Shown here in pieces: positions 1 to 6,436 of a DNA stretch of 13,191 nucleotides. The first letter of the stretch is position 1, and each line of letters begins with the position of its first letter. The position numbers were made by a program, and so were the translations under genes. Origin of the DNA: [Eubacterium] saphenum (GTDB lineage Bacteria; Bacillota; Clostridia; Lachnospirales; Anaerotignaceae); the NCBI GenBank assembly GCA_004557645.1, contig SFGI01000048.1:1-13191 (forward strand), written 5' to 3'. The notes below the pieces were generated by a model. It was not told the origin of the DNA. It saw only the letters and a list, made by a program, of their open reading frames with translations, and searched no databases.

Positions 1-22
1 AATCCATAGGAAAATAGAAAGA

Positions 23-60
23 TGAAAAATTTTCAGTAAAGTGAAATATTTTTCACTAAA
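23..60. promoter_or_regulatory. Tandem dyad repeats, putative operator
   Basis: Two similar inverted repeats lie head to tail upstream of the first promoter. TGAAAA-A-TTTTCA is at 23-35 and GTGAAA-TATT-TTTCAC at 41-56, and each is followed by an xTAAA tail. The unit repeats with a start-to-start distance of 19 bases, about two helical turns. They sit roughly 20-50 bases upstream of the -35 box, a usual place for an activator or a cooperative repressor. Which protein binds is unknown; the adjacent PAS-HTH regulator is one candidate. Confidence 0.45.
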
Positions 61-75
61 AAATATCCATACCCC

Positions 76-105
76 TTGCAAAAACATTTGTCTATCATGT
101 ATAAT
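76..105 (+). promoter_or_regulatory. Sigma-A-type promoter of the YheO-like gene
   Basis: A TTGCAA -35 (76-81) and a perfect TATAAT -10 (100-105) are separated by 18 bases. This places the transcription start near 112 and leaves a leader of about 55 bases. The promoter is flanked by CTTGCA (75-80) and TGCAAG (105-110), an inverted repeat that overlaps both boxes. Confidence 0.7.
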
Positions 106-166
106 GCAAGAATAAAGGAATCATTTCGTTGTTTTTTGCAGCAAATAAATTGCACGGAGGTACACT

Positions 167-829
167 ATGGAAAACACGATCACCATTTTGACCGAAAAGG
201 ATAAAGCCATTTTGGAATCTTATATGAATGTTGCCGACGGTCTGGCAGATTTCTGGGGGGGAAATTGCGAAGTCGTTGTCCATGATTTGTCCCATCTGGA
301 TTCTTCTGTCATCAAGATCATCAACGGTCATCTTTCCGGCAGGCAGACTGGTGCCCCCATTTCCGAAGTCACCCTTGGGTTTTTAAATAAAATGATGGCT
401 AACCCTGCAATGCATCATGTAACATACTTTGCGAAAAATAAGCGGGGAGAAGCTTTTAAAGCATCCATTTCCGCCATCGAAGGAGAAAACCACAATATCA
501 TTGGTCTTTTCTGTATCAATTTCTATTTGAATGCATCTCTGCTCTCCTTTATGCAGACCTTCACCCCTGCGGCAAGGGCAGAAACAGAAAATATTTCTGA
601 AACCTTCGTAGAAAATGCAGAAGAACTGATGCTGAATGCACTGGAGGATGCAAAAAAAGAGGTTTACAGCAATCTGTCTATCTCCTCTTCCAATAAAAAC
701 AAAGAGATCATCGCTCTGCTGTATCAGAAAGGTATTTTCAACCTAAAGGATTCCGTCATCACCATTGCCAACCATCTTGGCATTTCCAAAAACACGGTAT
801 ATATGCATATCAGAAATATGAATAAATGA
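167..829 (+). CDS. YheO/DauR-like PAS-HTH transcriptional regulator
   Basis: The 220-residue protein matches the layout of the YheO/DauR family of one-component regulators. An N-terminal PAS-like sensor covers about residues 12-125; it contains the CEVVVHDLSHLDSSVIKIINGH stretch near residue 34 and a GLFCINFYLN strand near 113. A C-terminal helix-turn-helix lies at about 194-218 (ITIANHLGISKNTVYMHIRN). Family members bind DNA and sense small molecules; DauR of Pseudomonas represses D-arginine catabolism, but that ligand should not be transferred here. The start is set by a GGAGG ribosome binding site 7 bases upstream. It is a single-gene unit with its own promoter and a strong terminator, and no metabolic partner gene is adjacent. 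The tandem dyads at 23-60 suggest autoregulation. The family is well supported; the target and ligand are unknown. Confidence 0.88.
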   Translation: MENTITILTEKDKAILESYMNVADGLADFWGGNCEVVVHDLSHLDSSVIKIINGHLSGRQTGAPISEVTLGFLNKMMANPAMHHVTYFAKNKRGEAFKASISAIEGENHNIIGLFCINFYLNASLLSFMQTFTPAARAETENISETFVENAEELMLNALEDAKKEVYSNLSISSSNKNKEIIALLYQKGIFNLKDSVITIANHLGISKNTVYMHIRNMNK

Positions 830-833
830 AAAG

Positions 834-869
834 AACACCCATAAGACAAAGTCTTATGGGTGTTTTATT
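834..869. terminator. Bidirectional intrinsic terminator
   Basis: A perfect 14-bp stem (834-847 with 851-864) carries a three-base AAA loop. It is followed by TTATTT on the plus strand and, read on the minus strand, by CTTTTCATTT. It lies between two convergent genes, 5 bases after the regulator stop and 40 bases from the degV stop, so it can end both transcripts. Confidence 0.9.
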
Positions 870-908
870 TTGCCGATTCCTTATCCAATACGATTTTTCT
901 TCGCTGTA

Positions 909-1751
909 TCACACCTCATAGCCGATCATCAGACCGTTTCTTTCTGCGTAGTAGCTGCAAAGCCCTCTTGTTTCCATAGATTCAAAAATAACATTTTCAT
1001 ATTTTTCAGAAATGGTCTCTTTGATCATTTCCACGCCATCAGGGTTCTGGCAATGGGAAAGAATGACCTTTCCGCCCTGATAGCCCTGCTGTTCCATTTC
1101 TTCCAGAACCAGCCTCGCACCTTTCTTTTTCCCACGGGCCTTCCCAATGGGGCCGATCTCCCCTTTTTCCGTCGCTTTTGCAACGATGCTCAGGTTCAGC
1201 AGCCCTGCTGCCATACCTGCGATTTTGGAAACACGACCATTTTTCACTAAATTTTCGATGCTATAGAGGACAAATACCAATCTTGTGTGATCTCTGGAAT
1301 ATGCATCCATCTGCCTGCAGACCTCTTCAAAGGGCACATCCGCCTGCAGCAGTTCGTGCAGCTTTTGCGCCAACAGCGTCATTTCCCCGCCTGCAGAAAG
1401 AGAATCCAACACATAGATTTTCTTGGAAGGGTCTTCCTCTTCCACCATGTGCTTTGCCACCATCGCACTGTTATGACTGCCAGACAAAGCCCCTGTAATG
1501 GTGATGACATAGGATTCTTCCGCATCCCGAAAATGAGCTGCCCATTCCTCTGGACTGGGGCAGGCAGAGCTGGTTTTGCCCTGATAGGTATACATTTCTT
1601 CCACCATTTGGGCTACATCCAGGGTTTCGTCATCTACAAATTCCTTATCCCCCATCAGGATCTTCAGAGGTACTCTGTCATACACGATGCCTTCTGCCAT
1701 CGTTTCGATACACATCAGATCACAGCCCGAATCAACAAGAATCTTTTTCAT
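909..1751 (-). CDS. DegV family (EDD fold) fatty-acid-binding protein
   Basis: The 280-residue protein is the normal length for the DegV family of cytosolic lipid-binding proteins. Characterised members (FakB) bind a fatty acid and present it to the kinase FakA. Family marks are the N-terminal strand KKILVDSGCD (2-11), TSSACPSPEEW (60-70), ITGALSGSHNSA (85-96), LDSLSAGGE (115-123) and LVKNGRVSKIAG (168-179). The last segment (262-280) reads RGLCSYYAERNGLMIGYEV, whereas many DegV proteins carry an HTGPG-like motif there; this suggests a divergent subfamily. No fakA/dhaK-type kinase is adjacent. AAAGGAG lies 7-8 bases before the ATG. The gene is divergent from a TetR-type regulator and shares its promoter region, so control by that regulator is plausible. 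The bound lipid cannot be told from sequence. Confidence 0.92.
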   Translation of the reverse strand: MKKILVDSGCDLMCIETMAEGIVYDRVPLKILMGDKEFVDDETLDVAQMVEEMYTYQGKTSSACPSPEEWAAHFRDAEESYVITITGALSGSHNSAMVAKHMVEEEDPSKKIYVLDSLSAGGEMTLLAQKLHELLQADVPFEEVCRQMDAYSRDHTRLVFVLYSIENLVKNGRVSKIAGMAAGLLNLSIVAKATEKGEIGPIGKARGKKKGARLVLEEMEQQGYQGGKVILSHCQNPDGVEMIKETISEKYENVIFESMETRGLCSYYAERNGLMIGYEV

Positions 1752-1793
1752 ATTCCCGCTCCTTTATGGTAATTTTTTCCATACGCAACAAAA

Positions 1794-1808
1794 TAGTTTT
1801 CAAAACTA
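1794..1808. promoter_or_regulatory. 15-bp palindrome at the degV transcription start
   Basis: TAGTTTT-C-AAAACTA is a perfect 7-1-7 inverted repeat. Given the -10 box at 1815-1820, it would cover about +1 to +15 of the degV transcript, a typical roadblock-repressor position. The divergent TetR-type protein is the natural candidate ligand, but this is inference. Confidence 0.5.
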
Positions 1809-1814
1809 CATAGT

Positions 1815-1844
1815 ATTGTATCATTCACGCTTTTATGATACAAT
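1815..1844. promoter_or_regulatory. Symmetrical bidirectional promoter of degV and tetR
   Basis: A perfect 10-bp inverted repeat, ATTGTATCAT (1815-1824) and ATGATACAAT (1835-1844), generates the same promoter on both strands. On the plus strand TTGTAT (1816-1821) and TACAAT (1839-1844) are 17 bases apart. On the minus strand TTGTAT (1843-1838) and TACAAT (1820-1815) are also 17 apart. Each -35 overlaps the opposite -10, so the two promoters should compete for one polymerase. Confidence 0.7.
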
Positions 1845-1888
1845 TTACAAAAGTCGACATTTTGTCACATTTTGCAGGAGGAACTCCT

Positions 1889-2431
1889 ATGTATCAGAAA
1901 AAAAGAATCTCTCTACCCGATACTGCCGGCGTATATCTGGCTCACGCTCTGATAGAACTAATGGAAAAAAAGCCTCTGGAAGAGATCTCCATCACGGAAC
2001 TGACCAAAAAAGCCGGTGTTTCCCGTATGAGTTATTACCGTTCCTTTTCTTCCAAACAGCATATCTTAGAGGAATACCTCCAGTCCATCGTCCGCCGCTT
2101 CCGCGCCGAGGGAGAACAGGAGGGATATCTGGGCAAGGACCACAGCTATGACCAGCTACTCTATAGCTTCCAATTCTTCCGTCAATACAGTCGCTTCGCT
2201 CTTTGTCTCCATAATGCGAACCTGTCCTCTATCCTGCTGGATGGTCTGAATCGATATATGGAAAGCTATATACTGCCCCCCAGGGCGAATTTTATCAAAC
2301 GCTGTCGTTCCTATGCCTTCGCAGGGGCGTTGTATAATCTATATATCCAATGGCTGTTGGACGGCATGAAGCAGAGCGAAGAAACCATGGCAGAGATCGC
2401 CTACCGATTTATGTTTCCCCATGAAAAATAA
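1889..2431 (+). CDS. TetR/AcrR family transcriptional regulator
   Basis: The 180-residue protein begins at the ATG with an AGGAGG site 7 bases upstream; an in-frame ATG at 1835 lies inside the promoter and is unlikely to be used. The N-terminal helix-turn-helix spans about residues 33-55 (ISITELTKKAGVSRMSYYRSF) and is TetR-like. The alpha-helical C-terminal part (about 85-175) resembles the TetR_C_7/8 class of ligand-binding domains, often seen near lipid or dihydroxyacetone-kinase-like genes. It is divergent from degV and shares a symmetrical promoter with it, which favours joint or autoregulation of both genes. The stop lies a few bases before a terminator shared with trmD. The ligand is unknown. 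Confidence 0.85.
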   Translation: MYQKKRISLPDTAGVYLAHALIELMEKKPLEEISITELTKKAGVSRMSYYRSFSSKQHILEEYLQSIVRRFRAEGEQEGYLGKDHSYDQLLYSFQFFRQYSRFALCLHNANLSSILLDGLNRYMESYILPPRANFIKRCRSYAFAGALYNLYIQWLLDGMKQSEETMAEIAYRFMFPHEK

Positions 2432-2468
2432 AAAAAGAACTGGTCTATTTCAGATCAGTTCCTTTTTA
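2431..2468. terminator. Bidirectional terminator between tetR and trmD
   Basis: GAACTGGTCT (2437-2446) and AGATCAGTTC (2452-2461) form an imperfect hairpin with an internal G/T mismatch. It has an A-tract on the left (2430-2436) and T-rich sequence on the right (2463-2470). It separates the convergent tetR and trmD ends and closes the SRP/ribosome-maturation operon. Confidence 0.8.
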
Positions 2469-3209
2469 TTATTCTTCTATTTCGATTCCCTGTTCCTGCA
2501 GGAATTTCAGGTCTTTCTTCGTCAGTTCCGCTGTTTTCAGCAAATCCGGACGTTTTTTTGCCGTTCTGAGCAACGCCTGCTCTCTGCGCCATTTGGCTAC
2601 ATTGGCATGATGCCCGCTCAGCAGCACCTCCGGCACCTCTCTGCCCATAAATACAGGGGGACGGGTATACTGGGGATATTCCAGCAGACCATCGGAGAAG
2701 CTTTCATCCGCAAAGGATTCCTCCTTGCCCAATACGCCGGGCACCAAGCGGGATACCGCATCAATGATGGTGATGGCGGCCAGCTCGCCCCCGGTCAGGA
2801 CAAAATCCCCCAGAGAGATTTCATCGGTAACGATTTCTTCGATGAGCCGTTCATCCACGCCCTCGTAATGACCGCAAAGGAACACCAGACTTTCTTCCTG
2901 GGCCAGTTCCTCTGCAACACGCTGGGTGAAGGGTCTGCCCTGAGGTGTCATATAGACCACCCTCGCCCCCTTCGCTCTGGGCATCAGGCTCTGGTAAGCA
3001 TCGTAAATGGGCTGCCCCTGCATCACCATGCCTGCGCCGCCGCCATAGGGGTAATCATCTACATGTTTCTGTTTATTCAATGTGTAATCCCGAATGTTGG
3101 TGGCTTCGATGGAGATAAAGCCATCCCTTTGGGCCCTGCCCATGATGCTGTGGGAAAGGGTCTGCTCGATCATTTCAGGAAACAATGTCAATACGAAAAA
3201 CTGCTTCAT
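2469..3209 (-). CDS. trmD: tRNA (guanine-N1)-methyltransferase TrmD
   Basis: TrmD methylates N1 of G37 in tRNAs that read CNN and similar codons, using S-adenosylmethionine, and so prevents +1 frameshifting. The 246-residue length is typical. The SPOUT trefoil-knot signatures are present: DDYPYGGGAGMVM (51-63), YMTPQGRPF (86-94), LCGHYEGVDER (111-121) and SLGDFVLTGGELAA (132-145). The SDGLLEYPQYTRP segment near 172-184 carries the conserved Asp used as general base. Its ATG directly abuts the rimM TAA with no gap, so translation is probably coupled. It is the last gene of the operon. In many Firmicutes rplS follows, but here a terminator and an opposing gene do. Confidence 0.98.
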   Translation of the reverse strand: MKQFFVLTLFPEMIEQTLSHSIMGRAQRDGFISIEATNIRDYTLNKQKHVDDYPYGGGAGMVMQGQPIYDAYQSLMPRAKGARVVYMTPQGRPFTQRVAEELAQEESLVFLCGHYEGVDERLIEEIVTDEISLGDFVLTGGELAAITIIDAVSRLVPGVLGKEESFADESFSDGLLEYPQYTRPPVFMGREVPEVLLSGHHANVAKWRREQALLRTAKKRPDLLKTAELTKKDLKFLQEQGIEIEE

Positions 3210-3719
3210 TTATCTCAGTCCTTCCAGCAGATGTACAGTCATAACGCCAGCTTCGATATCCACTTTCAGGATACAGTCCTTGATGGCAGGAATCAGCAGT
3301 TCCTTCGCCTGGGCGTCTTTTTTCACTGCATAAACATCATTTGCGCCTGTTTCATAGATCTTTACCAGTTCACCCAGTTCTTCTCCCTCATCTGTCACAA
3401 CCTGCAAGCCATACAGGTCACGGGTGTAGTATTCATCCTCTTCCAAGGGGATGGCAACGGCATCGGGAATCAGGATACGACCGTTTTTATACAGCTCTGC
3501 TACATTGATATCGTTGATTTCCTTCAATGTCAGCAGGATCATGTTTTTTTGATATGCCACCTTCTGCACATGGAAAACTTCCTGTTTTCCTCTGATCTCT
3601 ACTGTCACTTCTTTCAGTTTTTCAAAGCGTGTAGGGTCCTGTGTGGTAGGGAATACACGCATGGTGCCACGGATACCGTGGGTACCTGTGATTTTGCCGA
3701 TTTCAAAAAAATGCTCCAT
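3210..3719 (-). CDS. rimM: 16S rRNA processing protein RimM
   Basis: RimM is a 30S assembly factor that binds ribosomal protein S19 and helps mature the 3' domain of 16S rRNA. The 169-residue protein has the N-terminal beta-barrel signature GKITGTHGIRGTMRVFP (8-24). Its C-terminal PRC-barrel starts around YTRDLYGLQVVTDEGEELG and ends LLIPAIKDCILKVD. A GAGAGG ribosome binding site lies 6 bases upstream of the ATG. It is coupled to trmD downstream. An intrinsic terminator lies between it and khpA and no convincing promoter follows that terminator, so rimM-trmD expression would depend on read-through. Confidence 0.97.
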   Translation of the reverse strand: MEHFFEIGKITGTHGIRGTMRVFPTTQDPTRFEKLKEVTVEIRGKQEVFHVQKVAYQKNMILLTLKEINDINVAELYKNGRILIPDAVAIPLEEDEYYTRDLYGLQVVTDEGEELGELVKIYETGANDVYAVKKDAQAKELLIPAIKDCILKVDIEAGVMTVHLLEGLR

Positions 3720-3748
3720 AATATACCTCTCGAATTCGGTTCTTTCCT

Positions 3749-3782
3749 AAAAAAATACGGTGTGGCAGTAAATACCACACCG
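3749..3782 (-). terminator. Internal terminator/attenuator between khpA and rimM
   Basis: On the minus strand an 8-bp perfect GC-rich stem (CGGTGTGG paired with CCACACCG, 3782-3775 and 3765-3758) with a 9-base loop is followed by TATTTTTTT (3757-3749). This meets the usual criteria for a factor-independent terminator, yet it lies inside a co-directional operon, 29 bases before rimM. It probably sets a lower level for rimM-trmD than for rpsP-khpA. Confidence 0.8.
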
Positions 3783-3801
3783 CTTTTATCGTAGCTATTG
3801 C

Positions 3802-4032
3802 TTACTGCACGATTTCTACGATGATTTTTTTGTCTTCATGGATGCCAGCAGCTTTTACCACAGTACGGATCGCTTTTGCGATTCTGCCCTGTTTGCCGAT
3901 GACTTTACCCATGTCCTCGGGAGCAACCTTCAGTTCCAGAACCAGAGCACGTTCGTTGTCTGTTTCTGTAACCACTACCTGCTCAGGATGTTCCACAAGT
4001 CTTTTCGCAATGACTTCTAACAGTTCTTTCAT
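3802..4032 (-). CDS. khpA: KH-domain RNA-binding protein KhpA
   Basis: This 76-residue single-KH-domain protein (YlqC/KhpA) shows the RNA-binding GXXG loop in VIGKQGRIAKAIR (44-56). In other Firmicutes KhpA forms a heterodimer with KhpB (Jag/EloR) and binds many transcripts, affecting cell division and elongation. Its position between rpsP and rimM is the standard one. GGAGG lies 7 bases before the ATG. It is followed by an intrinsic terminator. Confidence 0.95.
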   Translation of the reverse strand: MKELLEVIAKRLVEHPEQVVVTETDNERALVLELKVAPEDMGKVIGKQGRIAKAIRTVVKAAGIHEDKKIIVEIVQ

Positions 4033-4057
4033 AAATCGGCCTCCCGTTGATTCGGAA

Positions 4058-4306
4058 TTATTCGCCGATTACGCCAGCTTTTTTCAGCAGAGCTTTTACT
4101 GTATCGGAAGGCTGAGCGCCATTTGCCAGCCATTTGTTAGCTGCTTCTGCGTCAACTTTCAGAACTACGGGTTCTTTTGTAGGATCGTAGATACCAATTT
4201 CATCGATGGATTTACCATTTCTGGATGTTCTGGAATCTGCTACAACGATTCTGTAAAAAGGTGCTTTCTTTGCGCCCAGTCTTTTCAGTCTGATTCTTAC
4301 TGCCAT
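4058..4306 (-). CDS. rpsP: 30S ribosomal protein bS16
   Basis: This 82-residue protein carries the S16 signature MAVRIRLKRLGAKKAPFYRI followed by VVADSRTSRNGKSIDEIGIYDP, and is of normal length. S16 stabilises the 5' domain of 16S rRNA during 30S assembly. An AGGAGG site lies 8 bases upstream of the ATG. The 81-base gap from ffh holds a small GCAA-loop hairpin (ATTCC-GCAA-GGAAT on the minus strand) that has no U-tract and is not a terminator. Confidence 0.98.
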   Translation of the reverse strand: MAVRIRLKRLGAKKAPFYRIVVADSRTSRNGKSIDEIGIYDPTKEPVVLKVDAEAANKWLANGAQPSDTVKALLKKAGVIGE

Positions 4307-4387
4307 GATTTTGTCCTCCTAAAAAATAAATACTTGGTTAATGATTTTCTTTATCTCTTGATTCCTTGCGGAATGAAGTTTCTCTTT

Positions 4388-5737
4388 TTAACGGAAGAAA
4401 GGAAGCTTGCCTCTCTTGCCTTTCTGCATATTGTTCATCTGCTTCATCATTTTCTTCATTTCTTCAAACTGCTTGATGAGGCGGTTGACATCTGCAATGC
4501 TGCGGCCGCAGCCTGCAGCGATACGTTTCTTTCTGGGACCATTCAGAATGGAAGGATTTGCTCTTTCTTCCTTCGTCATGGACTGGATGATGGCTTCTGT
4601 TCTTGCCATTTCCTTCTGAGGGTCTACCCCGTTCAGTGCGGAATCCAGATCGATCTTTCCCATACCGGGGATACCGGGCAGCATACCCAGCAGGTCTTTC
4701 AAAGGACCCATTTTTTTGATCTGCTGCATCTGGGAGAGAAAATCCTCCAGAGTGAAATCGTTGGCACGCATTTTTTTCGCCATGTCGATGGCTTCCTGTT
4801 CATCGATATTGGCCTGTACCTTATCGATCAGGGAAAGCACATCGCCCATGCCCAAAATACGGGATGCCATTCGGTCGGGATAAAAAGGCTCCAAGTCCTC
4901 CATTTTTTCGCCCATACCGATATATTTGATGGGTTTGTTGGTCACGCTTCTGACAGAGAGAGCGGCACCGCCTCTGGCGTCACCGTCCAGCTTTGTCAGG
5001 ATGATACCATCCACACCCAGCTGACCGTCAAAGCTTTCCGCAACGGTTACAGCGTCCTGACCTGTCATGGCATCGACTACCAACAGGATTTCCTGAGGTC
5101 TGACTGCCGCTTTGATATCCTGCAGTTCCTGCATCAGTTCTTCGTTGATGTGCAGTCGACCTGCGGTATCGATCAGGATGACATCGTGATGCTGTTCTGC
5201 TGCGTATTCCAGTGCTTTCTTGGAAATTTCCACAGGGCTGATCTCTGTGCCCATTTCAAATACGGGAATGTTGTAATTCTTCCCTACCACCTGCAGCTGC
5301 TTGATGGCAGCAGGTCTGTAAACGTCGCAGGCTACCAGCAGAGGATTTCTGCCCTGCTTGCGAAGCTGACCTGCCAGCTTACCGCTGGTGGTGGTTTTAC
5401 CGGCACCCTGCAGACCTACCATCATGAAAACAGTGGGTGGGCGCCTGGAAAAGGTCAGTTGGCTCTGGGTCGTCCCCATCAGGTCGATCAGTTCTTCGTT
5501 TACGATCTTGATGACCTGCTGACCGGGATTCAAGCCCTGCAGCACTTCCGTACCTACGGCACGTTCTGTTACCTTTTTGATGAATTCTTTTACGATCTTG
5601 AAGTTGACATCTGCCTCCAGAAGCGCGATCTTTACTTCACGCATGGCAGCCTTTACATCTGCTTCTGTCAGCACGCCTTTGCTTCTGAGCTGCTTGAATA
5701 CTTCCTGCAGCTTATTGGAAAGATTTTCAAATGCCAT
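4388..5737 (-). CDS. ffh: Signal recognition particle protein Ffh (SRP54)
   Basis: Ffh is the GTPase that, with 4.5S/6S SRP RNA, binds signal sequences on the ribosome and docks with FtsY at the membrane. In the 449-residue form the N domain covers about 1-88. The G domain carries the P-loop GLQGAGKTTT (108-117), DVYRP (138-142), DTAGRL (190-195) and TKLDGDARGG (248-257). The methionine-rich M domain covers about 325-445 and includes the RNA-binding RKKRIAAGCGRS (402-413). I chose the ATG at 5737 because AAGGAGG lies 9 bases upstream. The in-frame ATG at 5803 would add 22 residues not seen in the family. A 190-base non-coding gap separates it from ylxM. ftsY is not in the window. Confidence 0.97.
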   Translation of the reverse strand: MAFENLSNKLQEVFKQLRSKGVLTEADVKAAMREVKIALLEADVNFKIVKEFIKKVTERAVGTEVLQGLNPGQQVIKIVNEELIDLMGTTQSQLTFSRRPPTVFMMVGLQGAGKTTTSGKLAGQLRKQGRNPLLVACDVYRPAAIKQLQVVGKNYNIPVFEMGTEISPVEISKKALEYAAEQHHDVILIDTAGRLHINEELMQELQDIKAAVRPQEILLVVDAMTGQDAVTVAESFDGQLGVDGIILTKLDGDARGGAALSVRSVTNKPIKYIGMGEKMEDLEPFYPDRMASRILGMGDVLSLIDKVQANIDEQEAIDMAKKMRANDFTLEDFLSQMQQIKKMGPLKDLLGMLPGIPGMGKIDLDSALNGVDPQKEMARTEAIIQSMTKEERANPSILNGPRKKRIAAGCGRSIADVNRLIKQFEEMKKMMKQMNNMQKGKRGKLPFFR

Positions 5738-5927
5738 GGGTCGCGCCCTCCTTTCGACAGTTCTGATAAAAGTCGATTGCTCCGTGCATTTGCACTCTCG
5801 CAATCCTTAGCCGTATTCGCAAATCGCTGTGCTGCTTACAGCTTCTTGGCTCATAGGCTTCAGGTTTCCTAACCCCCTCAGAAAAATGCCTGCAAGCAGT
5901 CCTTCTCTGTGTGCATTGGAAACCCTT
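5738..5927 (-). other. 190-base gap between ylxM and ffh
   Basis: No gene fits here. On the minus strand the gap holds a long-range pair, GGTTTCC (5924-5918) with GGAAACC (5869-5863). It also holds small hairpins, CTGC-TT-GCAG and GCTG-TAAG-CAGC. I looked for an SRP RNA (conserved GGAAGCAGC-type tetraloop helix) and did not see one. It may be an untranslated spacer, a processing site or an internal promoter region. Confidence 0.35.
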
Positions 5928-6278
5928 TTAAGATAAGATATCGTCAGCGATTTTTTTCATTTTGGAAATTGCCTTTACCATAGCTGCATCGGGATTTTTC
6001 TTTTCCATGTCTTCTATGATGTGCTTCATTTCCTGTACGGCTTTTTTTTGTGCCTGAAAACGAGAAATCAGCTGCAATTTTTCCTCGTAGCCCTGCAGGA
6101 TTCGTTCCGCTCTCTTGAGCTGGTCACGGACAGCCTGTCGGCTGATGGATAATTCCTCGCCGATCTCCGTTAAGGATAAATCGTTCTGGTAATGCATTTC
6201 ATAGACCTGCTTCTGTTTTTCTGTCAGCAATTCGCCATAAAAATCATAGAGCAAAGTCAGCTGCAAAATATCATCCAT
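5928..6278 (-). CDS. ylxM: YlxM/UPF0122 sigma-region-4-like HTH protein
   Basis: YlxM proteins are small helix-turn-helix proteins encoded just before ffh in Firmicutes. They resemble sigma-70 region 4 and have been linked to SRP function in streptococci. The 116-residue protein starts LLYDFYGELLTEKQKQVYEMHY, followed by the HTH SLTEIGEELSISRQAVRDQLKRAE at about 35-58. A coiled-coil-prone, lysine-rich tail follows. AGGAGG lies 10 bases before the ATG. It is the first gene of the operon, with its promoter about 50 bases upstream and a short hairpin beside the ribosome binding site. Confidence 0.95.
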   Translation of the reverse strand: MDDILQLTLLYDFYGELLTEKQKQVYEMHYQNDLSLTEIGEELSISRQAVRDQLKRAERILQGYEEKLQLISRFQAQKKAVQEMKHIIEDMEKKNPDAAMVKAISKMKKIADDILS

Positions 6279-6294
6279 AGTGTTCCTGCCTCCT

Positions 6295-6314
6295 GTAAAG
6301 GATAACTACTTTAC
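6295..6314 (-). promoter_or_regulatory. Hairpin next to the ylxM ribosome binding site
   Basis: GTAAAG-TAGTTATC-CTTTAC on the minus strand is a perfect 6-bp inverted repeat. It ends directly before the AGGAGG (6294-6289). It lies in the short 5' leader and could tune translation or act as a DNA operator. Only the symmetry is seen. Confidence 0.35.
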
Positions 6315-6327
6315 AATCACCTTGACT

Positions 6328-6356
6328 ATTCTACTAAACAAATGTCCTATTGTCAA
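6328..6356 (-). promoter_or_regulatory. Promoter of the ylxM-ffh-rpsP-khpA-rimM-trmD operon
   Basis: A perfect TTGACA -35 (6356-6351) and a TAGAAT -10 (6333-6328) are separated by 17 bases, a near-consensus housekeeping promoter. The predicted start is near 6321, about 43 bases before the ylxM ATG. No clear terminator lies between this promoter and the upstream 181-residue gene, so some read-through is possible. Confidence 0.85.
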
Positions 6357-6436
6357 GTATTTTTCCTTTACAAATAGAACTTTTTTTACAAAGCGTTTTT
6401 TTCCTATTAAATCAACGGTTTTATGTCCATGTGTCC

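Noticed and set aside
2421..3794. A 457-codon open frame on the plus strand opposite trmD and rimM
   Set aside because: Antisense shadow of two conserved genes; it also crosses two terminators and has no family resemblance.
3821..5872. A 683-codon open frame on the plus strand, opposite ffh, rpsP and khpA
   Set aside because: It lies wholly antisense to well-identified genes, has no ribosome binding site and is rich in Phe, His, Cys and Gln, as expected for the reverse of coding sequence.
5738..5927. Possible SRP RNA gene next to ffh
   Set aside because: The conserved SRP domain IV features (GGAAGCAGC-like internal loop and tetraloop helix) are not seen on either strand.
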